From Firmicutes bacterium UBA3941 (GTDB taxonomy: Bacteria > Bacillota > Clostridia > Caldicoprobacterales > UBA3941), in the NCBI GenBank assembly GCA_002385665.1, contig DGDX01000020.1, positions 1-30,017 on the forward strand: a stretch of DNA of 30,017 nucleotides. The letters are read 5' to 3'. Below, one piece after another: positions 7,538 to 13,872 of this stretch. Made by a program: the position numbers and the translations under genes. The notes below the pieces were generated by a model. That model ran no database searches and was not told the origin of the DNA. It worked only from the letters and a program-made list of their open reading frames with translations. Position 1 is the first letter of the stretch, and every line of letters begins with the position of its first letter.

Positions 7538-8104
7538 ATGAAAATAGGTTTACTTAATCGATTGTTATTGACCATCTATACATTGGTTGTTGCTATTATA
7601 TCCATTGCTATTTTGGTGCTTTTTATAGCAATAGGTGTTAATATAATTCCCTTGAAGAATATCAATTATTTTCTCGGAAGTTTTCAGCCCGATTGGCGAT
7701 TTTTTCTTGTCAGTACTCTAGTGTGCATATTCTTTCTAGTTGTGAGCATTAAACTGCTTTTTTCCGGTAATAGACCAAAAGTGCCGAGCAGTGCTCTATT
7801 AAAACACACAGACCTGGGTATAATCCGTATATCCATAAATACCTTGGAAGCGATGACTCATAAAGCGGTTAATGGCTTTAACGAAGTAAGGGATTCAAAG
7901 ATAAGCATATTGAATGAGGATGATGGAGTAAAAATACGACTAAAGGTATCAATTATGCCTGATGTGGTCTTACAGGATTTGTCCGTTAGTATACAGAAAA
8001 AGGTTAAGGAATACATTGAAGGCTATGCTGGAATTTTAGTGAAAGAAGTATTTGTTTATATCGATAATCTCACTGCACCTCAGCAGCGACCAAAGGTTCA
8101 ATGA
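7538..8104 (+). CDS. amaP: AmaP-like membrane anchor for Asp23
   Basis: The 188-residue product has an N-terminal hydrophobic hairpin (helices about residues 8-33 and 50-72) followed by a cytoplasmic Asp23-like domain containing I-R-I-S-I-N-T-L-E-A-M and a C-terminal V-K-E-Y-I-E-G-Y segment. This is the architecture of AmaP, which tethers Asp23 to the membrane. I chose ATG at 7538, ten bases after GGGAGG (7522-7527); the in-frame TTG at 7529 is too close to that site. It lies between asp23 and a DUF2273 gene, the standard order. Its role is inferred from family and context. Confidence 0.85.
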   Translation: MKIGLLNRLLLTIYTLVVAIISIAILVLFIAIGVNIIPLKNINYFLGSFQPDWRFFLVSTLVCIFFLVVSIKLLFSGNRPKVPSSALLKHTDLGIIRISINTLEAMTHKAVNGFNEVRDSKISILNEDDGVKIRLKVSIMPDVVLQDLSVSIQKKVKEYIEGYAGILVKEVFVYIDNLTAPQQRPKVQ

Positions 8105-8116
8105 GGAGGAAGTTAG

Positions 8117-8335
8117 ATGGATAAGGAGTTTTTTAGCAGGGCATGGCAGGATCATAGAGGAAGAATCGTAGGAGTATCCCTGGGATTAATAGTCGGAATT
8201 ATTATCGTAACGATCGGATTTTGGAAAACCGTAATTTTGTCAATATGCGTTGGTATTGGTTATTGGATAGGTGGTATGAACGATAGGCAGGAAAGATTTA
8301 TGAATTTCCTGGATAAAATACTGCCCAAGGGGTGA
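8117..8335 (+). CDS. DUF2273 small membrane protein
   Basis: This 72-residue protein has two closely spaced hydrophobic stretches (about residues 18-34 and 36-51) and basic or polar ends, and matches the small DUF2273 proteins found after amaP. AGGAGGAAG lies just upstream of the ATG and overlaps the amaP stop region, indicating translational coupling. No molecular function is established; a structural part in the Asp23/AmaP membrane complex is the natural inference. Confidence 0.85.
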   Translation: MDKEFFSRAWQDHRGRIVGVSLGLIVGIIIVTIGFWKTVILSICVGIGYWIGGMNDRQERFMNFLDKILPKG

Positions 8336-8343
8336 TTTGTTTT

Positions 8344-8445
8344 ATGTGGGTTAGTAAACATGGTTTGCTAGATTTCGTGAGTTTAATACATATTCAAGAT
8401 ATGAATCATCTTATTATGTATGGTATCGGTTTATTGAAAGAATAA
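8344..8445 (+). CDS. Possible 33-residue small protein (uncertain)
   Basis: An ATG at 8344 opens a 33-codon frame ending at TAA 8443-8445, with AAGGGGTGA (8327-8335) eight bases upstream. The peptide is mildly hydrophobic and resembles nothing I recognise. The Shine-Dalgarno-like sequence coincides with the stop of the DUF2273 gene, so the match may be accidental. It fills most of the 148-bp gap before nusB. Confidence 0.25.
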   Translation: MWVSKHGLLDFVSLIHIQDMNHLIMYGIGLLKE

Positions 8446-8483
8446 CAAACAGTAACCCTATAGGGATGACCTGGAGGAAATCA

Positions 8484-8912
8484 ATGTCTAGAGTAGCTGC
8501 AAGAGAAGTACTTATGAAACTGCTATATGAAAGGGATATAGCTGGTGAATATCATAGTGAATCTTTTAAAAACCTCAGTGAAGAGTTTCAACTGGATGAG
8601 AATGATGAAGAATATGTTAAGGAAATCCTGTTTTCCATGGATGCTGAACAAGGGAAAATAGATGATTATATACGGAAATATGCGAAGGGTTGGTCATTGG
8701 AAAGAATGGCCAGAGTGGATCTGGCAATCATTAGGCTAGCTTTATATGAACTATTATTTATGGATGATATTCCTATAAGCGTATCTATAAATGAGGCCGT
8801 TGAATTGGCAAAGAAGTATGGGAACGAAAAATCCAGTTCATTTATAAACGGGATATTAGGTAATTTCATTAGGTCTGAGTCTATTAAAACCCGGATAAAT
8901 GGAGAAGAATAG
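8484..8912 (+). CDS. nusB: Transcription antitermination factor NusB
   Basis: NusB binds boxA RNA together with NusE (ribosomal protein S10) and supports rRNA antitermination. The 142-residue all-helical protein begins with the family pattern SRVAAREVLMKLLYERD and contains WSLERMARVDLAIIRLALYEL and ISINEAVELAKKYG-type segments, with FINGILGNF near the end. The frame is open from 8466, but GGAGG at 8473-8477 is six bases from the ATG at 8484 and family similarity starts there. A 10-bp palindrome CCCTATAGGG (8456-8465) lies just upstream. nusB opens the tightly spaced folD-xseA-xseB-ispA run, an order common in Firmicutes. Confidence 0.95.
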   Translation: MSRVAAREVLMKLLYERDIAGEYHSESFKNLSEEFQLDENDEEYVKEILFSMDAEQGKIDDYIRKYAKGWSLERMARVDLAIIRLALYELLFMDDIPISVSINEAVELAKKYGNEKSSSFINGILGNFIRSESIKTRINGEE

Positions 8913-8933
8913 TATTGGTAAAGGGAGGTAAAT

Positions 8934-9782
8934 ATGGCCGCAAACTTAATAGATGGAAAAGCTCTTGCTAATAAAGTCAAGGAGTCATTAAAGAATGATA
9001 TAAAAAGGTTAAGTAATGAGAGAGGGATTGTCCCGGGTCTTACAGTTATTCTGGTTGGGAATGATCCAGCATCCCAAATATATGTAAGAAACAAGGAAAG
9101 AGCTTGTATGGAAGTAGGGATTCGTTCAAATGTTGTCTATATGGAAGAATCCATCCAACAAGATGATCTGTTGAGAGAGATTCATAAATACAACCAAGAT
9201 ATCGATACCCATGGGATCCTGGTTCAATTGCCTCTACCTGATCATATTGATGAAGGTATTATTATAAATGCTATTGATCCCAGAAAGGATGTTGATGGGT
9301 TTCATCCGATTACCATGGGAAGACTTTTAGTTGGTGGTGAAGGTTTTGAGCCATGTACGCCAAAGGGCATCATTGCTTTGATAAAAGAAACAGGTGTGGA
9401 AATTGCCGGAAAGCATGCTGTGGTAATAGGGCGTAGCAATATTGTCGGTAAACCTGTATCTATCATGCTACTTAGGGAAAATGCTACTGTGACCATATGT
9501 CATTCCAGAACAAAGAACCTTAAATCAATAGCAAAAAGTGCAGATATATTGGTCGTGGCAATAGGACGTCCCGAATCTATAGATAGCGAATATATAAAGG
9601 AAGGCGCTATAGTCATCGATGTAGGAACAACCAGGGTTGAAGGCAAGCTAAAAGGTGATGTGAAATTTAATGAAGCTCTTGATAAGGCAGGCTGGATAAC
9701 CCCTGTGCCCGGAGGTGTTGGTCCTATGACCATTGCTATGTTATTAAAGAACACAGTGCAGGCGGCATCCTTATATGAATAG
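8934..9782 (+). CDS. folD: Bifunctional methylenetetrahydrofolate dehydrogenase / cyclohydrolase FolD
   Basis: FolD interconverts 5,10-methylene-, 5,10-methenyl- and 10-formyl-tetrahydrofolate with NADP, feeding purine, thymidylate and formyl-Met synthesis. The 282-residue protein shows the substrate-site segment SQIYVRNKERACMEVGI with the catalytic lysine, the signature ILVQLPLP, the nucleotide-binding VVIGRSNIVGKPVSIML and the C-terminal PVPGGVGPMTIAML. GGGAGGTAAAT precedes the ATG. Its last eight bases overlap xseA. Confidence 0.97.
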   Translation: MAANLIDGKALANKVKESLKNDIKRLSNERGIVPGLTVILVGNDPASQIYVRNKERACMEVGIRSNVVYMEESIQQDDLLREIHKYNQDIDTHGILVQLPLPDHIDEGIIINAIDPRKDVDGFHPITMGRLLVGGEGFEPCTPKGIIALIKETGVEIAGKHAVVIGRSNIVGKPVSIMLLRENATVTICHSRTKNLKSIAKSADILVVAIGRPESIDSEYIKEGAIVIDVGTTRVEGKLKGDVKFNEALDKAGWITPVPGGVGPMTIAMLLKNTVQAASLYE

Positions 9783-11007
9783 ATCTATTTTTACGGTTAG
9801 TCAGGTCAATAATTATGTTAAGAATCTAATGGATAGAGATCTCTTACTCCAGAATTTATGGATAAGAGGAGAAATCTCTAATTTTAAATTGCATTCCTCG
9901 GGGCATATGTATTTTACTCTTAAAGACGATCAGTCTAGAATTAGATGTGTGTTCTTTAGGTACCAAAACGCTGATTTAGACTTTACACCATCAGATGGGC
10001 TGAAGGTTATCTTAAAGGGAAATATTTCTATGTATATAAGAGATGGCCAATATCAATTCTATGTTGAATATATGGAAAAAGATGGTATAGGCCAACTCTA
10101 TGCAGCTCTCGAAGCTCTGAAAATAAAACTCAAGGAGGAGGGCTTGTTTAGCGATGAATATAAAAAACCACTTCCAGCTTTTCCAAGAAAGATCGCTATT
10201 ATAACCTCCCATACAGGTGCTGCAGTACATGATTTAATAAGGGTTATCACCAAGAGAAATAATACCGTTAGTATATTGGTGATACCTGTTTTGGTTCAGG
10301 GCGAAACTGCAAAGGATCAAATAAGTGCCGCTATAGATTATGCAAACACTAGAGATGATATTGACATCCTAATTATTGGTCGTGGCGGGGGTTCTATAGA
10401 AGAATTATGGGCTTTTAATGAGGAAAAAGTTGCAAGGGCCATATTCCGTTCTAGAATACCCATTATATCTGCAGTCGGCCACGAAACTGATTTTACTGTT
10501 TCCGATTTGGTTGCCGATGTGAGAGCTGCAACTCCTTCTGCTGCCGGAGAGATAGCCGTCCGCGAGTTATCCGGTATTTATCAAACTCTAGATAGGCTGG
10601 ATGAGGGATTGCAATACTCGATTTCCAGATATTTAATGTTACAGAATGCAAAAATACAAAATCTGTCAGACAGCTACATTATGAAATATCCAGAGCGGTT
10701 TTTTACAACTATTGAACAAAGACTGGATCACAATATAGAGAAGATAGCTACCCTTTCCAATTCATTAACAAGACAGAAATGGGATAAATTCGCTGCTCTG
10801 GTTTCTAATCTGGAGGCTTTAAATCCCCTTTCAGTAATGATGAGGGGCTTTTGTGTTCTCACTGATGCTAACAACAAAACTATCATTAATTCAGTTGACC
10901 AGCTAAATGAAGGTATGAATGCCATGATTCGCTTGATAGATGGTATTGCTACCTGTAATATAATTAGTAAAGAGAAGGGGACGGGGGATGAAGACAAAAA
11001 ACGATAA
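9775..11007 (+). CDS. xseA: Exodeoxyribonuclease VII large subunit
   Basis: XseA is the catalytic subunit of exonuclease VII, which degrades single-stranded DNA from both ends in repair. The 410-residue protein has an N-terminal OB-fold (about 1-105; LWIRGEISNFKLHSSGHMYFTLKD), then the nuclease domain with ITSHTGAAVHDLIRV, GRGGGSIEELWAFNEE and ISAVGHETDFTVSDLVADVRA motifs, and a coiled-coil region that binds multiple XseB copies. It starts inside the folD stop region and its own end overlaps xseB by 20 bp, so the three genes are translationally coupled. Confidence 0.97.
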   Translation: MNRSIFTVSQVNNYVKNLMDRDLLLQNLWIRGEISNFKLHSSGHMYFTLKDDQSRIRCVFFRYQNADLDFTPSDGLKVILKGNISMYIRDGQYQFYVEYMEKDGIGQLYAALEALKIKLKEEGLFSDEYKKPLPAFPRKIAIITSHTGAAVHDLIRVITKRNNTVSILVIPVLVQGETAKDQISAAIDYANTRDDIDILIIGRGGGSIEELWAFNEEKVARAIFRSRIPIISAVGHETDFTVSDLVADVRAATPSAAGEIAVRELSGIYQTLDRLDEGLQYSISRYLMLQNAKIQNLSDSYIMKYPERFFTTIEQRLDHNIEKIATLSNSLTRQKWDKFAALVSNLEALNPLSVMMRGFCVLTDANNKTIINSVDQLNEGMNAMIRLIDGIATCNIISKEKGTGDEDKKR

Positions 11008-11251
11008 TGGAATTTCTGAACTTAAATTTGAAGAGGCCATGGAAGAGTTAGAGACAATAATAGATAGACTAGAAGGGGGAGAACCTACTCTGACTCTGGA
11101 AGAATCTCTAGAGCTCTATAAAAGGGGAGTTCTATTGTCGCAGCATTGTAAGCAGGCCTTACAAAGGGCACAACAGGAAGTTAATATCTTATCAAAAAAT
11201 TTAGAAGGGGATTTGGTAGAAATTCCCTTCCAGGGAGAAGACCATGTGTGA
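10988..11251 (+). CDS. xseB: Exodeoxyribonuclease VII small subunit
   Basis: This 87-residue helical protein carries the family pattern LKFEEAMEELETIIDRLEGGE followed by LEESLELYKRGVLL, and is the non-catalytic partner of XseA. It overlaps xseA by 20 bp and ispA by eight (ATGTGTGA). GGGGACGGGGG precedes the start. The length and the xseA-xseB-ispA order are standard. Confidence 0.96.
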   Translation: MKTKNDNGISELKFEEAMEELETIIDRLEGGEPTLTLEESLELYKRGVLLSQHCKQALQRAQQEVNILSKNLEGDLVEIPFQGEDHV

Positions 11252-12137
11252 ATTCGATAGACAGTACAATCAACTAATGGGGCTTATTAATGATTACCTA
11301 TATAACTTATTAGGGAAAATGGAAAGATATCCTGGCATAATCTATGATTCGATAGAATATAGCCTGTTCGCCGGGGGCAAACGATTACGCCCAATTATCT
11401 TATTATCGATTCATAGGTTATTAGGGGGAAACATAGAAGAATCCATGCCCTTAGCTGGGGGATTAGAAATGATACACACATATTCCCTGATACATGATGA
11501 TCTGCCGGCTATGGATAATGATGATTATAGAAGAGGTATACCAACCAACCACAAAAAGTTTGGAGAGGGAATTGCCATACTCTCTGGAGATGCCCTATTG
11601 AACTTGGCATATGAAACTATGTTGGAAAATGCTCTGTTGTATCAGGATAGGCTTGTAAGGCATATAAAAGCCATAAATGCTATTGCCCAAGCAGCAGGTA
11701 TAAGAGGCATGATAGCAGGGCAGGTAGTAGATCTGGAAAACGAAGGGAAAAAGGTTACAGCTGACACCCTCAAATACATTCATGATCATAAAACAGGCTC
11801 TCTCTTCATGGCCTCTATTTTAGCCGGCATAATCCTGGAGGATCCACCGGATTATATTTCGAGAGCACTAAAGGAGTATGGAAGCTCTCTAGGTTTGGCT
11901 TTTCAAGTTGTTGACGATATCCTGGACGTTACTGGAAATTCTAGGGAAATGGGGAAACAGACCGGTAGGGATAAGGATAAGGGAAAAGCTACCTATGTGG
12001 ATAAATATGGGCTAGATGGGTCTAGGTCTATAGCCAAGGAGCTCTACGAGAGAGCAGTGGACCAGCTGGCTATATTCGGCTCAGGGGGTAAATTTTTAAG
12101 CGAATTGGCTAGATTCATTATTAATAGGCATAATTAG
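11244..12137 (+). CDS. ispA: Polyprenyl diphosphate synthase IspA (farnesyl/geranylgeranyl type)
   Basis: IspA condenses isopentenyl diphosphate with allylic diphosphates to make C15 or C20 prenyl chains, precursors of undecaprenyl phosphate and quinones. The 297-residue protein shows FAGGKRLRP (residues 42-50), the first aspartate-rich motif DDLPAMDND (85-93) and the second, DDILD (224-228). Residues before the first motif are H-T-Y-S-L-I-H, typical of short-chain farnesyl synthases. AGGGAGAAG precedes the ATG. It lies upstream of dxs in the same operon, separated by a DUF212 gene, the OLE RNA and oapA. Confidence 0.95.
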   Translation: MCEFDRQYNQLMGLINDYLYNLLGKMERYPGIIYDSIEYSLFAGGKRLRPIILLSIHRLLGGNIEESMPLAGGLEMIHTYSLIHDDLPAMDNDDYRRGIPTNHKKFGEGIAILSGDALLNLAYETMLENALLYQDRLVRHIKAINAIAQAAGIRGMIAGQVVDLENEGKKVTADTLKYIHDHKTGSLFMASILAGIILEDPPDYISRALKEYGSSLGLAFQVVDDILDVTGNSREMGKQTGRDKDKGKATYVDKYGLDGSRSIAKELYERAVDQLAIFGSGGKFLSELARFIINRHN

Positions 12138-12147
12138 GAGGTATCCC

Positions 12148-12591
12148 ATGAGTTACTATACCCAGTTGCTCTACAATAATATTCTTTGGGTTAGCCTGTT
12201 GGCGTGGTTTGTAGCCCAGTTATTAAAAGTTATTCTTACATTTATTTTTAATAGGAAATTCGATATTAGAAGATTTATTGGGGCAGGCGGGATGCCAAGC
12301 TCTCACTCTGCCCTTGTAGTATCATTAGCTACGTCTGTGGGGAGATTTGAAGGGTATGATTCTCCCATGTTTGCATTAGCCTTAACCTTTTCACTAATAG
12401 TTATGTATGATGCTGCCGGTGTAAGAAGAGCGGCAGGGAAACAAGCAGCCGTACTCAATGAAATACTGGAACAGATTCATACCAGCAGAAGTGTTTCTGA
12501 AGAAAAATTAAAAGAACTATTAGGTCATACACCGATTGAAGTTATTGCTGGTGCAGTTTTGGGTTTTCTGATTTCAAGGTTATTCTTTTAA
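12148..12591 (+). CDS. Divergent PAP2 family (DUF212, YuiD-like) membrane protein
   Basis: The 147-residue product has about four hydrophobic helices and the DUF212 signature GGMPSSHSALVVSLATSVG around residues 49-67, resembling the SxxxH part of the PAP2 phosphatase motif. The R-R-A-A-G-x-Q-A segment follows a conserved YDAAGVRRAAGKQ. PAP2 enzymes act on lipid phosphates, so a role on prenyl phosphates is attractive beside ispA and dxs, but the family is uncharacterised. Genes of this family adjoin OLE RNA in other Firmicutes. GGAGG precedes the ATG. Confidence 0.9.
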   Translation: MSYYTQLLYNNILWVSLLAWFVAQLLKVILTFIFNRKFDIRRFIGAGGMPSSHSALVVSLATSVGRFEGYDSPMFALALTFSLIVMYDAAGVRRAAGKQAAVLNEILEQIHTSRSVSEEKLKELLGHTPIEVIAGAVLGFLISRLFF

Positions 12592-12593
12592 AT

Positions 12594-12622
12594 TTGTATA
12601 TTATTTATAGTTATGTTATAAT
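12594..12622 (+). promoter_or_regulatory. sigma-A promoter of the OLE RNA
   Basis: TTGTAT (12594-12599), a 17-bp spacer and TATAAT (12617-12622) with TG at 12614-12615 make an extended -10 promoter that starts three bases after the DUF212 stop. Transcription should begin near 12629-12631, matching the start of the GC-rich structured region. It gives the RNA expression independent of the upstream operon. Confidence 0.78.
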
Positions 12623-12629
12623 TATTATT

Positions 12630-13240
12630 CTGGTGGTGCAGTATTCTAGTCAGTGCAACCAGTTTTGAAGACGGGCCTAAAAATCCGTTGAGGGCACATC
12701 GATGAAGTTCCTGGTGCTGGCATCTAACGCCCAGTTGGGGGCTGGTGCTGGGAGTTAAGAAAGAAGGGCGATCCGCAAGGGCATGCGGGCGTTGACCCAG
12801 CTTTCGTGGAGACCCAAGCCGGTGGTGAGCTCTACTACTACTTGGGATTAAACCTGTATTGCGGTGAATAAAAGCTGTGTACAGAGTAGCCTGCCTTGAG
12901 TGGAATGGGCGGATTAAGGATCGGATCGATGTTCATAGGGCCCATGAACTAAGATTTTTGCCTTATGAAATCCTTTCTGCAAAAGAGGCTAGAAATTGGT
13001 TTGGACTGTTGAGGAAAGCTCCTAGACTGCCCATTATGGGATGGGTTGGAGATTACAGTGTGGTGTTATGGCGATCCAGTTTTATCGTTGGCGACACGGT
13101 AAGGATTCGTTTAAAGGGAAACCGCTTTTTCGGCGACGAGAAGTACGGGTTCGGGAAATCCTACTGGACCAAAGCCGCAAAGTTTATCCAATTCATCACC
13201 ACCAGATTACTATTTTTAGGATCCTATATAGAGATCCTTA
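12630..13240 (+). ncRNA. ole: OLE RNA (ornate, large, extremophilic RNA)
   Basis: This ~610-nt stretch separates the DUF212 gene from oapA and dxs, the known location and size of OLE RNA. It is strikingly GC-rich: lines 12661-12840 are about 56% G+C, against 30% just upstream (12541-12600) and 25% in oapA (13381-13440). Complementary arms include GGTGCA (12635-12640) with TGCAACC (12654-12660, one bulge); TAACGCCCAG (12725-12734) with CTGGGAGTTA (12748-12757, one G-A mismatch); CCGCA (12773-12777) with TGCGG (12784-12788); CCCAAG (12813-12818) with CTTGGG (12841-12846); and a 3'-terminal AGGATC (13218-13223) with GATCCT (13233-13238), ending beside the oapA ribosome binding site. In Bacillus halodurans OLE RNA forms a membrane-associated ribonucleoprotein with OapA and other Oap proteins and affects tolerance to cold, alcohols and Mg2+. 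Exact ends are estimated. A chance open frame from 12877 crosses the 3' half. Confidence 0.9.
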
Positions 13241-13251
13241 GGAGTAAAGAA

Positions 13252-13872
13252 ATGCGAGGCTTTGGTTTGCCAAAATCCATTAGCACTAAAAAAAAGAACG
13301 ATAAATCTAAAAATCACTGGGTTTTGAAAATTTTTTTTGTAACATTTGTTATTTCCATAGTTTTTAGCATTGTGTCTCAAAAGACATTTTCTTCATCTGC
13401 TAATTTTCTGTTACCCCTGTCTATTATATTTATTATTATATTGATAGGGGTTATATTTGATATAATTGGAATTGCTGTAACATCAACGCCTGAAACACCT
13501 TTCTTGTCAATGTCGTCAAAAAAAATAAAGGGTGCAAAGCAAGCCCTTAACTTAGTAAAAAACGCTGATATAGTATCAAACTTTTGTAATGATGTTGTAG
13601 GCGATATATGCGGAATAGTTAGCGGTGCGGCGGGTAGTATGTTGGTCGTAAAAATGGTTAGAGTTGGATTTAACCCAGACATGTTGACCATATTGATAAG
13701 CAGTCTCATTGCAGCCATAACGGTGGCAGGTAAAGCCATGGGAAAGAGCCTGGCCATTAATAAGGGTCAGCAAATAGTATATAGTGTTGGCTATCTGTTA
13801 TCGTTTTTTTCAGCAAATAGCTCAAGCAAAGATAAAAACAATAGGATAACCAAAAGGAAAGAAATGAAATGA
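13252..13872 (+). CDS. oapA: OLE-associated membrane protein OapA
   Basis: OapA anchors OLE RNA at the membrane. From the ATG at 13252 the product has 206 residues, near the ~21 kDa reported for the family. About four hydrophobic helices lie near residues 24-42, 53-76, 118-137 and 144-165, with strongly basic ends (KKKNDKSK at 13-20; KDKNNRITKRKEMK at the C-terminus) suited to RNA contact. A D-x-x-x-D motif, DVVGD, lies at 114-118; such a motif is conserved and functionally important in OapA. AGGAG at 13240-13244 lies seven bases before this ATG. The frame is open back to a GTG at 12877, but that extension lies inside the OLE RNA, has no good ribosome binding site and no protein-like character. 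The stop overlaps dxs as ATGA. Confidence 0.88.
   Translation: MRGFGLPKSISTKKKNDKSKNHWVLKIFFVTFVISIVFSIVSQKTFSSSANFLLPLSIIFIIILIGVIFDIIGIAVTSTPETPFLSMSSKKIKGAKQALNLVKNADIVSNFCNDVVGDICGIVSGAAGSMLVVKMVRVGFNPDMLTILISSLIAAITVAGKAMGKSLAINKGQQIVYSVGYLLSFFSANSSSKDKNNRITKRKEMK

Noticed and set aside
8456..8465. CCCTATAGGG palindrome before nusB as an operator
   Set aside because: Ten bases is short enough to arise by chance and no promoter elements are placed around it convincingly.
12877..13251. N-terminal 125 codons of a long open frame as part of the OapA protein
   Set aside because: It lies within the OLE RNA, has only a weak GTG start without a good ribosome binding site, and a better start exists at 13252.
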